From positions 1 through 64,000 of the forward strand of contig JAADHV010000118.1 of assembly GCA_013151635.1 (NCBI GenBank): a stretch of 64,000 bases of DNA. The letters run 5' to 3'. The stretch comes from Deltaproteobacteria bacterium (lineage in GTDB: Bacteria; Desulfobacterota; Desulfobacteria; Desulfobacterales; Desulfobacteraceae). The translations under genes were made by a program, and so were the position numbers. Under the pieces are notes generated by a model. The model saw nothing but the letters and a program-made list of their open reading frames with translations. It was not told the DNA's origin and did no database searches. Of the stretch, positions 17,688-25,843 are shown one piece after another; within the stretch, counting starts at the first letter, position 1, and every line of letters begins with the position of its first letter.

Positions 17688-18208
17688 AGAGCACGTCCTT
17701 TCATCTTCTGATTTACAATGGCACCGGAAAGATCTTTTAGAGTATTTTTTAAATCCGACCCCTTTGGCGGTTTGTAAAGTGCTATGGGTTTGTCAACAAA
17801 ACGAACAACCAGATTTTCAACATTTTGTGTAACAGCGTTGAAGAATTTTGTGTGATAAATGGCAGATGTTTTGCAATTTTCCGAGCAAAGCCCGCAGAAC
17901 ATGCATTTGGATATATCAATATCAAATCGTGTAAGAAATCTTTCTTTGGTTTCTTTGTCTTTTTCAAGACTGATGGCGATGCAGTCAACGGGGCATGTTT
18001 TTTCGCAGATCCTGCACCCGATACAAACCCTTGTATCCACCTGTAAAATTCCCCGGTATCGTTCGGAGAGCTGATCTTCCATGGGTTTTTCAAGTTTATT
18101 GGGGTATTGGATGGTACAAGGCCGCCTGAAAAGATAGCTTGCCGTAACAGCCATACCCTCTGCAATGGAATAAAGCGTTGTGCATATATTATTAAAATAC
18201 TGATTCAT
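17684..18208 (-). CDS. nuoI: NADH-quinone oxidoreductase subunit I (two [4Fe-4S] ferredoxin domain)
   Basis: 174 residues. It carries two cluster motifs, CIGCRICEKTCPVDC and CMFCGLCSENC, and the family block RYRGILQVDTRVCIGC. These clusters (N6a/N6b in complex I) pass electrons to NuoB. I chose the ATG at 18208 because GGAGG precedes it and it overlaps the nuoH stop as ATGA; a start eight codons earlier is open but lies inside nuoH. The second motif ends C-K where many homologues have C-P. As NuoEFG are missing, NuoI is a probable docking point for an alternative electron donor such as ferredoxin. Confidence 0.95.
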   Translation of the reverse strand: MNQYFNNICTTLYSIAEGMAVTASYLFRRPCTIQYPNKLEKPMEDQLSERYRGILQVDTRVCIGCRICEKTCPVDCIAISLEKDKETKERFLTRFDIDISKCMFCGLCSENCKTSAIYHTKFFNAVTQNVENLVVRFVDKPIALYKPPKGSDLKNTLKDLSGAIVNQKMKGRAL

Positions 18209-19452
18209 GGCAACCTCCAGAACGGATACCACAAGGATTTTCCTTTCAAATTTTCAAATGCCATTTTATCATTGAAATAATTAAACCTGACCCTTTGGAC
18301 ATATAAAAAACAAAACCCCAAACCGATCCCGGACATAATAAGACGCAGCAAGAGAGCAGCCAGGGTTTCCCAGGGAAATATCAGCATCCAGATCATTGTG
18401 CCAATGATAGCCGCAAGGCAAAACGGCACAAGATACGTCCAGCAGACCAGCGTCATTTGATCCACCCTGACCCGGGGAAGGGTCCATCTAAGCTGAATGA
18501 TGATAAAAACTACAATGGATGTTTTAATAACAAACACACCTGCACTTAAAAAAATGAGTAAAAAACTTTGGGACAGAGTCTCAATGGCTACAAATGGAAC
18601 CTGCCAGCCACCCAGATAGGCCAGAGTGACCATGGCACTGATCACCCAGAGGTTGGCCCATTCTGCCATGGGGAATATAAGAAACCTGAAACCTGAATAT
18701 TCTGTGTTGTAACCTGATACCAACTCGCTTTCCGCTTCGGGAAGGTCAAATGGAATCCGATTGCCTTCTGCCAGAGCGGATATGAAAAATATGACAAAGC
18801 AAACAAAAGTAAAAGGACTGTGAAACAGATACCAGTCCCACGGCATGCCGCCTTGGGCCTTGATGATGTCCTGTGTGGAAAGAGAACCTGTGAGCATGAT
18901 AACAGGAATCAGTGACAAGGCCGTGGGAATTTCATAGGAAATTATCTGGGCAGCAGATCGCAATGCCCCGAACAAAGCCCATTTGGAATTTGAAGACCAT
19001 CCCCCCATGATAATGCCCACCACCACAAGGGAGGTAATGGCAAAGATATAGTAAACACCGATGTTCAAATCAGCTGCCACAATACCGTAACCAAACGGCA
19101 GCGCCACAAAGGCTGCGAAAAGCCCTGAAAAAACAAAATACGGGGCTGCCCTGAAAAGAAACTTATCCGCCCTGTCCGGAACAAGATCTTCTTTTAAAAG
19201 AAGCTTGATGCCATCGGCCACCCATTGGAGAATGCCTTGGGGGCCTACAACATTGGGGCCGACCCTGGACTGTATTCTGGCTGCAATCCGCCGTTCAATA
19301 AAACTTGTGATACCGGCAAAATTGGCTGCAAAAAAAAGCAATACCCCGGCAACAAGGAAAACAAAAAGAACATACCATGCCAAAGAAAATTCCGACTCTT
19401 TTATGGGCGTTTTAAAAAGGAACAGGAACAGCAAATTGGCGTTTTCTTTCAT
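18205..19452 (-). CDS. nuoH: NADH-quinone oxidoreductase subunit H
   Basis: 415 residues from the ATG at 19452 behind AAAAAGGA; an in-frame start six codons earlier lacks a site. Eight or more transmembrane helices form the quinone-binding heel of complex I. Family blocks: ERRIAARIQSRVGPNVVGPQG near residue 55, ADGIKLLLKEDLVP, RIPFDLPEAESELVSGYNTE with the charged quinone-site loop, and LRWTLPRVRVDQM. The operon order nuoD-nuoH-nuoI, with no nuoE, F or G in between, is normal for the reduced 11-subunit version. Confidence 0.97.
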   Translation of the reverse strand: MKENANLLFLFLFKTPIKESEFSLAWYVLFVFLVAGVLLFFAANFAGITSFIERRIAARIQSRVGPNVVGPQGILQWVADGIKLLLKEDLVPDRADKFLFRAAPYFVFSGLFAAFVALPFGYGIVAADLNIGVYYIFAITSLVVVGIIMGGWSSNSKWALFGALRSAAQIISYEIPTALSLIPVIMLTGSLSTQDIIKAQGGMPWDWYLFHSPFTFVCFVIFFISALAEGNRIPFDLPEAESELVSGYNTEYSGFRFLIFPMAEWANLWVISAMVTLAYLGGWQVPFVAIETLSQSFLLIFLSAGVFVIKTSIVVFIIIQLRWTLPRVRVDQMTLVCWTYLVPFCLAAIIGTMIWMLIFPWETLAALLLRLIMSGIGLGFCFLYVQRVRFNYFNDKMAFENLKGKSLWYPFWRLP

Positions 19453-19506
19453 TGCAAATCCTTTTTCCACTGATTTAATTTAGCCGATTTATTGTATCGG
19501 TTTATT

Positions 19507-20658
19507 TCACCTGTCAATTTCAGGGGCAACCACATCCAGACTGCCGATAAGCGCGATAAGATCTGCCACCATCAGCCCCTGGCTGACCTTTTCCACAATG
19601 GACATGGCAGTAAATGATCCGGTTTTAATCTTGAGTCGGTATGGTCTGTCAGATCCGTCAGACAAAAGATACATCCCCATCTCCCCCCTGGCACTTTCAA
19701 CACAGGTGTAACATTCATTTTCCTTTATTTTCAATTTCCGTTTCACTTTTGCTTTGATATCACCCTTTGGTATTTGAGAAAGCGCCTGTCGAATGATGCT
19801 GCAGGATTCAGTCATTTCAAGAACACGAACAAAATACCTGTCATAGCAGTCTCCAAGGCTTCCTTTAAATCCTTTTCCTATGGGAATATTAAAATCAAAT
19901 TGATCATAAACCGAATAGGAAATAGTCCTTCGAATATCCATTTCAATGCCTGACCCCCTCAGGTTTGGACCAACCAGTCCAAAATTCACAGCATCAACCG
20001 GACTTATGATTGCCACGTTGGCCAGCCGTTTAATAAAAATCTCATTAAAGGAAATTAATCGATTGTATTCATCAATAATGGGTTCAAAATGATCCAGAAA
20101 TTTATAAATATCATCTGCAATCTGTTCGTTGATGTCCTGGGATACACCACCCACCCGCATATAGCTATAGGTGAGTCTTGCACCGCAGATGGACTCCATG
20201 ATATCGTTGATGCATTCTCTTTCCCTGATCCAGTGAACAAATGGGGTGGATGCACCGATATCTAAAGCCAAAGCACCTGTGGAAATAAGATGACTTGCAA
20301 TCCTGTTAAGTTCGCAGGCAATAACCCTTAAAAACTGTGCCCGTTCAGGAACCTCTATATCGGCCAGATTTTCCACGGCAAGCACATATACATGGTTGGC
20401 AAACATTGCTGCAAGATAATCAATACGGTCCGTAAAGGGGATAAAAGTGGTATAAGGGGTCTGTTCAGCCAGCTTTTCAATCCCCCGGTGAAGGTAGCCC
20501 ACATTTGGCAAAGCCTGGTGAATGACTTCACCGTCGGTGACAACAAGAAAATTCAGCACCCCATGGGTGGACGGATGCTGGGGGCCCATATTAAGGATCA
20601 TCTCCTCTTTAAAAGTATGGACCTGGGGTTTTAAGTGTTTCAGTTCGGTTTTCAGCAT
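19507..20658 (-). CDS. nuoD: NADH-quinone oxidoreductase subunit D
   Basis: 383 residues, related to the large subunit of NiFe hydrogenases and forming the quinone site with NuoB. It opens with [19 protein letters not shown] and contains [48 protein letters not shown] and [15 protein letters not shown], all conserved in NuoD. It is a separate gene from nuoC, not a NuoCD fusion. Confidence 0.97.
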   Translation of the reverse strand: MLKTELKHLKPQVHTFKEEMILNMGPQHPSTHGVLNFLVVTDGEVIHQALPNVGYLHRGIEKLAEQTPYTTFIPFTDRIDYLAAMFANHVYVLAVENLADIEVPERAQFLRVIACELNRIASHLISTGALALDIGASTPFVHWIRERECINDIMESICGARLTYSYMRVGGVSQDINEQIADDIYKFLDHFEPIIDEYNRLISFNEIFIKRLANVAIISPVDAVNFGLVGPNLRGSGIEMDIRRTISYSVYDQFDFNIPIGKGFKGSLGDCYDRYFVRVLEMTESCSIIRQALSQIPKGDIKAKVKRKLKIKENECYTCVESARGEMGMYLLSDGSDRPYRLKIKTGSFTAMSIVEKVSQGLMVADLIALIGSLDVVAPEIDR

Positions 20659-20693
20659 TTGCCTGCCTTTTTTTGTGGCACCTGTATGATGAT

Positions 20694-21182
20694 TTAAGAT
20701 ACTCTATGCCTTGATGTCTCCATATCGTGATAAAATAATGGTTCTTCATAATCTTTTCTTAAGGGGTGGCCGACCCAGCCATCGGGCAGCAGGAGTCTTT
20801 TCATGTTGGAATGGTTGGTAAACTTAACCCCTAAAAGATCATAAATTTCGCGCTCAAACCAGCCTGCAGTTTTCCAGACACTTTCAATGGATTCAAGTTC
20901 GGGATGTTCCCGTCTGACAGATGTTTTTAATACCCAAAGCATCTTTTGTTTCATTGAAAACAGGTGATACACCATGGTGATCTGATTTTTTTCAGGGTAA
21001 TCAACCCCGCAAAGAGAAAAGAGAAAAGAGAACTTCAGCGCTGGATTGTACCGCATGAAAATACAAAGCGTCTGTATTAGCTCCGGGGCGACCTGGATAT
21101 AAGGATTTAAAGTATCGTCAAAATACAGCAGGGTATCTTTGCCAAAACGGTCGGCCAGGATATTGTATATTCTAAAACTCAT
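20694..21182 (-). CDS. nuoC: NADH-quinone oxidoreductase subunit C
   Basis: 162 residues from the ATG at 21182; another ATG at 21197 is possible, and both lie inside the end of nuoB. The conserved 30-kDa-subunit stretch [20 protein letters not shown] followed by [16 protein letters not shown] is present near the C-terminus. It is a peripheral-arm subunit that holds NuoD. The chain is short but complete for the stand-alone type. Confidence 0.94.
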   Translation of the reverse strand: MSFRIYNILADRFGKDTLLYFDDTLNPYIQVAPELIQTLCIFMRYNPALKFSFLFSLCGVDYPEKNQITMVYHLFSMKQKMLWVLKTSVRREHPELESIESVWKTAGWFEREIYDLLGVKFTNHSNMKRLLLPDGWVGHPLRKDYEEPLFYHDMETSRHRVS

Positions 21183-21675
21183 TATCTCTTTCTCCATGAT
21201 TTTTAAGATAATTTTCCTTCATCATTATTTCTTGAATTTTCAAGACCCCTTCCATAAGAGCTTCGGGCCTTGGCGGGCAACCTGGCACATATACATCCAC
21301 GGGAATAACTTTATCAACGCCTTTGAGTACTGAATAACTATTTTGGAACAACCCGCCGCAATTGGCACAACTTCCCATGGACAACACGTATTTGGGTTCT
21401 GCCATCTGATGATATAAAAGTGCGATTCTTTCCGCCATTTTGTAGGTCACTGTTCCTGCAACAATCATGAGATCAGCCTGCCTGGGCGTGGACCGGAACA
21501 CGGAACCGATCCGATCCAGATCAGTTCTGGGCCCACCTGTCTGCATCAATTCTATGGCGCAGCAGGCTGTCCCGAACAAGAGATACCATATGGATGATTT
21601 TCTCATCCAGTTAATGACTTCATCCATTGTGGTCACAATCATATTTTTATCAGTAATTATAATACTTCCTTTCAT
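21172..21675 (-). CDS. nuoB: NADH-quinone oxidoreductase subunit B ([4Fe-4S] cluster N2)
   Basis: 167 residues. The ligands of cluster N2 are visible as the tandem cysteines in [11 protein letters not shown], then [16 protein letters not shown] and [12 protein letters not shown]. It passes electrons to quinone with NuoD. The ATG at 21675 follows AAAAGAAG and lies within the last codons of nuoA (26-base overlap), and nuoC starts inside its own 3' end, so translation is tightly coupled. Confidence 0.97.
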   Translation of the reverse strand: MKGSIIITDKNMIVTTMDEVINWMRKSSIWYLLFGTACCAIELMQTGGPRTDLDRIGSVFRSTPRQADLMIVAGTVTYKMAERIALLYHQMAEPKYVLSMGSCANCGGLFQNSYSVLKGVDKVIPVDVYVPGCPPRPEALMEGVLKIQEIMMKENYLKNHGERDNEF

Positions 21676-22078
21676 CTTCTTTTAAGGGTGAGGAATGATC
21701 CAGGTGTTTTTGCCAGTGAATATCATTGTTTCTCCAGACATACGCAAGCGCCAAGGCAATAAATAAGAGAAAAAAAAGAATTTCAATGACAGCGATACCT
21801 CCCTGGCCCTGACGTATCCACTGTTTCAGGACGACAACCACCGGGATGGTGACAGATATTTCCACATCAAATACGATAAATATTAAGGCCAGAATATAAA
21901 ATCTGGGGTTAAAATTAAACCAGGCTTCGCCGATGGGCCTTTCACCGCATTCGTAAATCGTTGCCTTTTCCAAATGTTTAACACTTGGTCTAAAAAACCT
22001 TCCCACGGTCAGGCAGGCAAATATAAACAGGCAGCCTAAAAGAATAAATGCGGTCACCAATGCATAATTAAACAGCAT
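21650..22078 (-). CDS. nuoA: NADH-quinone oxidoreductase subunit A
   Basis: 142 residues with three transmembrane helices. The conserved loop [20 protein letters not shown] and the helix [16 protein letters not shown] identify NuoA. The C-terminal tail ([19 protein letters not shown]) is longer than usual. It is the first nuo gene, 24 bp after the GAF-domain gene on the same strand, so the operon promoter probably lies upstream of that gene. Confidence 0.96.
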   Translation of the reverse strand: MLFNYALVTAFILLGCLFIFACLTVGRFFRPSVKHLEKATIYECGERPIGEAWFNFNPRFYILALIFIVFDVEISVTIPVVVVLKQWIRQGQGGIAVIEILFFLLFIALALAYVWRNNDIHWQKHLDHSSPLKEDERKYYNY

Positions 22079-22102
22079 AGCTAAAACCCTTTACCATAAA
22101 TG

Positions 22103-23209
22103 TCATGCATCAACATCAAACCACTGATGAAAATCGGACATCAGATCATCATACTTTTTCTTTATGCCGGTATATGTTTTGGCATCCCTGATCGCCAGTG
22201 CACACTGTTCTCCCACTGCCATCATCAGGTTTAATTCATTATCAGAAAACTTATAGGGCCTATGGGTATACACCCTTAAATCCCCGATAATATTTTTGTA
22301 AATTATCAAAGGAACACTTAAAATGGATCCGATACCTTCCTTTACCGCAGCTTCCGGATATTGAAGGCGATCATCGTTTGTTGCATCAAAAACGGCAACG
22401 CACCTGCCTTGCAATACCTGGGAGATACTCCTCTGGGCCAGGACAGGTCCTTTATTCAGATAATCTTGGCTTAATCCATATGCTGCTTTGAGATGAAAGG
22501 TGTTTTGATTCTGATCCAAAAGCCTTATGGTACAGCCCTTGACACGAAGTTTATCTGTCACTACCGTAACGACTGAATCAAGGACTTTATCAAAATCCAA
22601 TGAAGAATGAACGGTTCGGGTCACCTCTTTTAATGTCGTGTTAAACACCCAGGTGAGAATCACATTGGTGGAAAATTGGGCAATGGTTTTCAGGGTCGTG
22701 ATCTCACACTGATTCAGAACCAGTTCCTTGTCATCATAGAGGTTCAACACCCCTACCACCTGCACACCCCGACGGAGCGCAATTGTGGCAAAAAATTTAA
22801 TCCCTTCACTGTCATAGCTTTTTTTACCGCCCAAACAGACAGGTTCTATAATTTTATCTGTTTTGATATCAGATATTTTTAAAGCGTTTAAAAAATTATC
22901 ATCTGTGACGGGTTGGAAGGTTTCAAGAAACCGGTGGCTCAAGCCTGAAGCCGCAATATTTTCAAATCGCATGGCCGGGTTGTTAAAAATCATGAATTGG
23001 CAGGACTTGACGGACATATCAAGACAGATGTCCTCACAGACAGTTTTCAAAAACGCCTGCATTTCCATGGGCAAATTAAACGCAGACATAATTTTTTCAA
23101 TCAGCAAAAGACAAGAATTGCAATCTTTGTCCATACTATCCGGGTTAATATAATCTTGGCCAATGCGATCTGGCACCCGATTCCCTGAATGATGAATTTT
23201 ATTGTTCAT
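22103..23209 (-). CDS. GAF-domain protein preceding the nuo operon
   Basis: 368 residues, cytoplasmic, no membrane segment. Residues ~40-190 look like a diverged GAF domain and residues ~195-345 are a clear one (VTDKLRVKGCTIRLLDQNQN, GIGSILSVPLIIYKNIIGDL, LMMAVGEQCALAIRDAK). There is no kinase, cyclase or DNA-binding domain. GAF domains bind small molecules, haem or Fe-S and sense redox or nucleotides. The C-terminal half resembles the GAF protein encoded divergently at 24079, including a final amphipathic helix (KKYDDLMSDFHQWFD). Being 24 bp before nuoA, it is likely cotranscribed and may regulate respiration. No ligand can be assigned. Confidence 0.85.
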   Translation of the reverse strand: MNNKIHHSGNRVPDRIGQDYINPDSMDKDCNSCLLLIEKIMSAFNLPMEMQAFLKTVCEDICLDMSVKSCQFMIFNNPAMRFENIAASGLSHRFLETFQPVTDDNFLNALKISDIKTDKIIEPVCLGGKKSYDSEGIKFFATIALRRGVQVVGVLNLYDDKELVLNQCEITTLKTIAQFSTNVILTWVFNTTLKEVTRTVHSSLDFDKVLDSVVTVVTDKLRVKGCTIRLLDQNQNTFHLKAAYGLSQDYLNKGPVLAQRSISQVLQGRCVAVFDATNDDRLQYPEAAVKEGIGSILSVPLIIYKNIIGDLRVYTHRPYKFSDNELNLMMAVGEQCALAIRDAKTYTGIKKKYDDLMSDFHQWFDVDA

Positions 23210-23541
23210 TAGCTATTTCCCTTGTTGAATAAAGTAATTTTTTAGCTAAAAAACAGGAGCAACCAAAAAAAATAGATTCGAATATGCATTGCGATTTTCC
23301 GGCATATAGTGAAATCAGCAGAAGTGTTCACCAGCAGAAGTGCTCAAATGATTATTTAAATACTAAAAGAGCCATTCTATATTGTCAAGTAATACTGAAG
23401 ACATCATGTTAATTTTCTTGACAGAATACACAAATATGATTTAATTTAAACATAAGCTCCTGTTTTCAAATCTCACATCTAATTTTCTCATTTTTCAGGT
23501 TCTTCCCATTTTTTAGCAACCCACAAAAAAAGGAGAACGAT
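23210..23541. promoter_or_regulatory. Divergent promoter region between GAF/nuo and usp genes
   Basis: 332 non-coding AT-rich bases separate the leftward GAF-nuo operon from the rightward universal stress gene, so both promoters must lie here. A perfect TTGACA is present at about 23418-23423 on the plus strand, but no convincing -10 element sits at 16-18 bases from it. No sigma-54 element, palindrome or terminator is evident. On both sides genes begin with good ribosome sites (AGGAG before 23542). Confidence 0.5.
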
Positions 23542-24003
23542 ATGGACAAAAACAAAATCTTATTTCCATATAATTTTACCGATATGGATAACAAAGCGCT
23601 CGATTTTATTATTCAAACCTATGTGCAGCACGAAAATTCGCAAATAACACTTTTCCATGCATACACCCCTGTTCCCGAGATTATTTTAAACAGAAACAGC
23701 GTTATGGAAAAGATGTCAAGCAACCTGCATTATCTTCGAAAACAGGTGATAGAGCAGGAAAGCAAGATGGTGGAAATCAAACAGCGCCTGTTGGATGGTG
23801 GATTTCACAGCAACCGGGTAAATTATTTATACGTGCCTAAAAAACGAGATCTTGCCAAAGAAATCATCATTTTGGCCAGAAACGAAGGATACCAGACAAT
23901 TGTGCTAACCCGGTCCGGAACTATAATTGGCTTCTTCAAGGCCAGTGTATTCAACAAAGTTGTGACAACACTTAAGAATATCAATATCACGATTATTACC
24001 TGA
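23542..24003 (+). CDS. Universal stress protein family (UspA-like)
   Basis: 153 residues, one Usp domain. It starts KNKILFPYNFTDMDNKALDF in place of the common ILVAVDGS pattern, and the C-terminal part holds IILARNEGYQTIVLTRSGTI, matching the usual A-x-x-x-x-x-D-L-I-V-x-G-x-x-G layout only loosely. The ATP-binding glycine signature G-2X-G-9X-G is not complete, so it may be a non-ATP-binding member. The middle contains a long charged helix. It is followed by a GAF-protein gene 75 bp downstream and faces the GAF-nuo operon. Confidence 0.8.
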   Translation: MDKNKILFPYNFTDMDNKALDFIIQTYVQHENSQITLFHAYTPVPEIILNRNSVMEKMSSNLHYLRKQVIEQESKMVEIKQRLLDGGFHSNRVNYLYVPKKRDLAKEIIILARNEGYQTIVLTRSGTIIGFFKASVFNKVVTTLKNINITIIT

Positions 24004-24078
24004 ACCCTCTAGTTTGGAATTTGAGTTTCTGCAAAGGCTTGGGGTTTTGAAATCAAAAAATAATCAAGGAGAATATAT

Positions 24079-24639
24079 ATGAGCATTGAAAACAAAATCG
24101 ACATTGAAATATTTAGAGTACTCAAAAGTGCCATGCAACCGTCTTCGGATATTGAAGACATGGGCCACCGTCTGGTTCAACTGCTGACAGGAGCACTGGA
24201 TATAAAGGGGTGCACATTGTTTGTGGCAAATCCGGACAATAAGGAACTTGAAATTTTAACCACCTTTGGCTTGAGTACCAATTACCTGGGCAAAGGAGCG
24301 ATCTCATCTCAAAAAAGCATTACCGCCATTTACAACAAAAAACCGGTTGTTGTTGAGGACACTTCAAACACCGATCTTTTACAATACCCGGAAGATGCAC
24401 AAAAAGAAGGCATAAAATCAATCATCTCACTTCCCGTTGTTTTTTCAGGCAGAGTGATTGGTGCGCTTCGTCTTTACAATCATCAATCCTGGGACGTATC
24501 GGTTTTTGATCTTGAAACATTGATGCTGTTTGCGGATCAGGTGGGCATGTCCATGATGTATACCCGCCTTTTAAACGCTTTTATGCTGATTAAAGATACT
24601 GTTGAAGATGTTCATAACATATGGATCGATTCCTATTGA
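24079..24639 (+). CDS. Single GAF-domain protein
   Basis: 186 residues preceded by AAGGAG. Residues ~20-165 form one GAF domain (LTGALDIKGCTLFVANPDNK, KEGIKSIISLPVVFSGRVIG, LMLFADQVGMSMM). It is clearly related to the C-terminal half of the GAF protein at 22103-23209: both share G-C-T, LQYPE-A-KEGI-SI-S-P and a similar end. No output domain is present, so it must act through a partner. Its position next to the usp gene suggests a shared stress or redox regulon, which is an inference. Confidence 0.82.
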   Translation: MSIENKIDIEIFRVLKSAMQPSSDIEDMGHRLVQLLTGALDIKGCTLFVANPDNKELEILTTFGLSTNYLGKGAISSQKSITAIYNKKPVVVEDTSNTDLLQYPEDAQKEGIKSIISLPVVFSGRVIGALRLYNHQSWDVSVFDLETLMLFADQVGMSMMYTRLLNAFMLIKDTVEDVHNIWIDSY

Positions 24640-24836
24640 TAACCTGCCGGTCCAATTAGATGAACATTTTGCTCAAAAACAATTCGTTTGGTCACGTCAA
24701 TTTTTAATGCAGCTTTAAAAAATGTTGCCATTTCAGGTGAATCAATAGAATTAGCTCGGCAAATTTCGATAACATGACTGTTGATCAGTTGCCTGGACAC
24801 CTCAGACGCCACTGGCTTAAAATCAAAAAAAGCCTG
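24633..24836 (-). pseudogene. Possible 3' remnant of an unidentified gene
   Basis: A minus-strand frame free of stops for 67 codons, bounded by TAA upstream (24837-24839) and ending in TAG at 24633-24635. It encodes a protein-like sequence (VSRQLINSHVIEICRANS followed by IDSPEMATFFKAALKID and VTKRIVFEQNVHLIGPAGYQ) but has no ATG near its beginning and no ribosome site. It overlaps the 3' end of the GAF gene by seven bases. I do not recognise the family. It could be the tail of a decayed gene or chance. Confidence 0.25.
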
Positions 24837-24957
24837 TTAAACGGTACTTGCAAACCATTCCCGGTTAAAAGGGAGGGTATGTCACCTTAACCCCTGAAGG
24901 CAAAAAAAATAGCTTTGGGAATAGAGCGTCGTCATATCTTTTTAAAAGATTTTTTCT
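24640..24957. other. Intergenic stretch between convergent genes
   Basis: 318 bases between the GAF gene and the convergent methyltransferase. Most of it is the possible gene remnant described at 24633-24836. Next to the methyltransferase stop the sequence ATCTTTTTAAAAGATTTTTT (24938-24957) is AT-rich and weakly self-complementary, but not a convincing terminator. Nothing else was seen. Confidence 0.4.
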
Positions 24958-25827
24958 TTAAGGATATTTCTCATCCACCTTCCAGACAGCCGTGGCAGTA
25001 AGACCCTTATGCGTCCTTAGTATACGGTTATTCTTTGATATCCCCTCAAGATATTGACGTATAATATTTTCAAGACCAGCATTCGTTTTTTTGCCAAGCT
25101 TTTTAAAAAAAGCCATTTGACGGGCAAATTCTTCTTCTTTCGTTGTTTTTTGCCCCCATTCAACAGTATCAAAGGTAATCTCGGGGAAAAAGCCCAAAGA
25201 GAACAAAAGATTTATCTTATACAAAATACTCTGGGGCTTGTCCTCAAGGGGTGTTTCCATAATCTTTTCCCAAAGGTCCGCGATAATCGGGTGATTTTTT
25301 TTTGCAGCCCAGCCCCTTATGGCACATCCCTTTTTTGAACATCCCATCATTTTAAAAAAAGCTTCCGGGCTTGCGACCCCCGGGGACATAAAAGCAATCA
25401 CAAGGTCAAACCTTTTCTCCCATCCTTTTTTTTGAATATCTATTTTATACCAGTCTTCTTCAAGAACAGTGATATTTTTTTCAAGATCAGGGGTGATATC
25501 CTGTTTAAACTTTTCAAGCATCCTCCTTGAAAAATCAAGGGCTGTTACCCGGGCCCCGTGTTTTGCAAGCTCAATTGCAAGCATGCCGGTTCCGCACCCG
25601 ATTTCAAGTACTTCCATGCCTTTAAACACAAGATTGCATCTTTTAAAAAGTTCAATCGTTTTTCCAATCTTTCTGTTCCGGACTTCTTTTTTATCCCGGT
25701 TATATGTAAAGGCCGCTTTATCCCAGTATTCAGGGCTGGAAAACCCCTTGTGAACATTATAAGTATCGCTGTTTTTATCTTTTTCCCACTCTTTGATCCA
25801 GAAATTCTTGTTAAAAATATTATCCAT
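24958..25827 (-). CDS. Class I SAM-dependent methyltransferase, unknown substrate
   Basis: 289 residues. The SAM-binding motif I is VLEIGCGTGMLAIELAKHGA at about residue 74, followed by motif II VTALDFSRRMLEKF and FDLVIAFMSPGVASPEAF at the motif III/IV position. The N-terminus starts FNKNFWIKEWEKDKN and contains SPEYWDKAAFTYN, a pattern seen in methyltransferases of anaerobes that often lie beside cobalamin-dependent methyl-transfer or metal-transport genes. The substrate cannot be told. It is 16 bp downstream of the RND permease gene in the same direction. Confidence 0.85.
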   Translation of the reverse strand: MDNIFNKNFWIKEWEKDKNSDTYNVHKGFSSPEYWDKAAFTYNRDKKEVRNRKIGKTIELFKRCNLVFKGMEVLEIGCGTGMLAIELAKHGARVTALDFSRRMLEKFKQDITPDLEKNITVLEEDWYKIDIQKKGWEKRFDLVIAFMSPGVASPEAFFKMMGCSKKGCAIRGWAAKKNHPIIADLWEKIMETPLEDKPQSILYKINLLFSLGFFPEITFDTVEWGQKTTKEEEFARQMAFFKKLGKKTNAGLENIIRQYLEGISKNNRILRTHKGLTATAVWKVDEKYP

Positions 25828-25843
25828 TATAATGTTTTTACCT

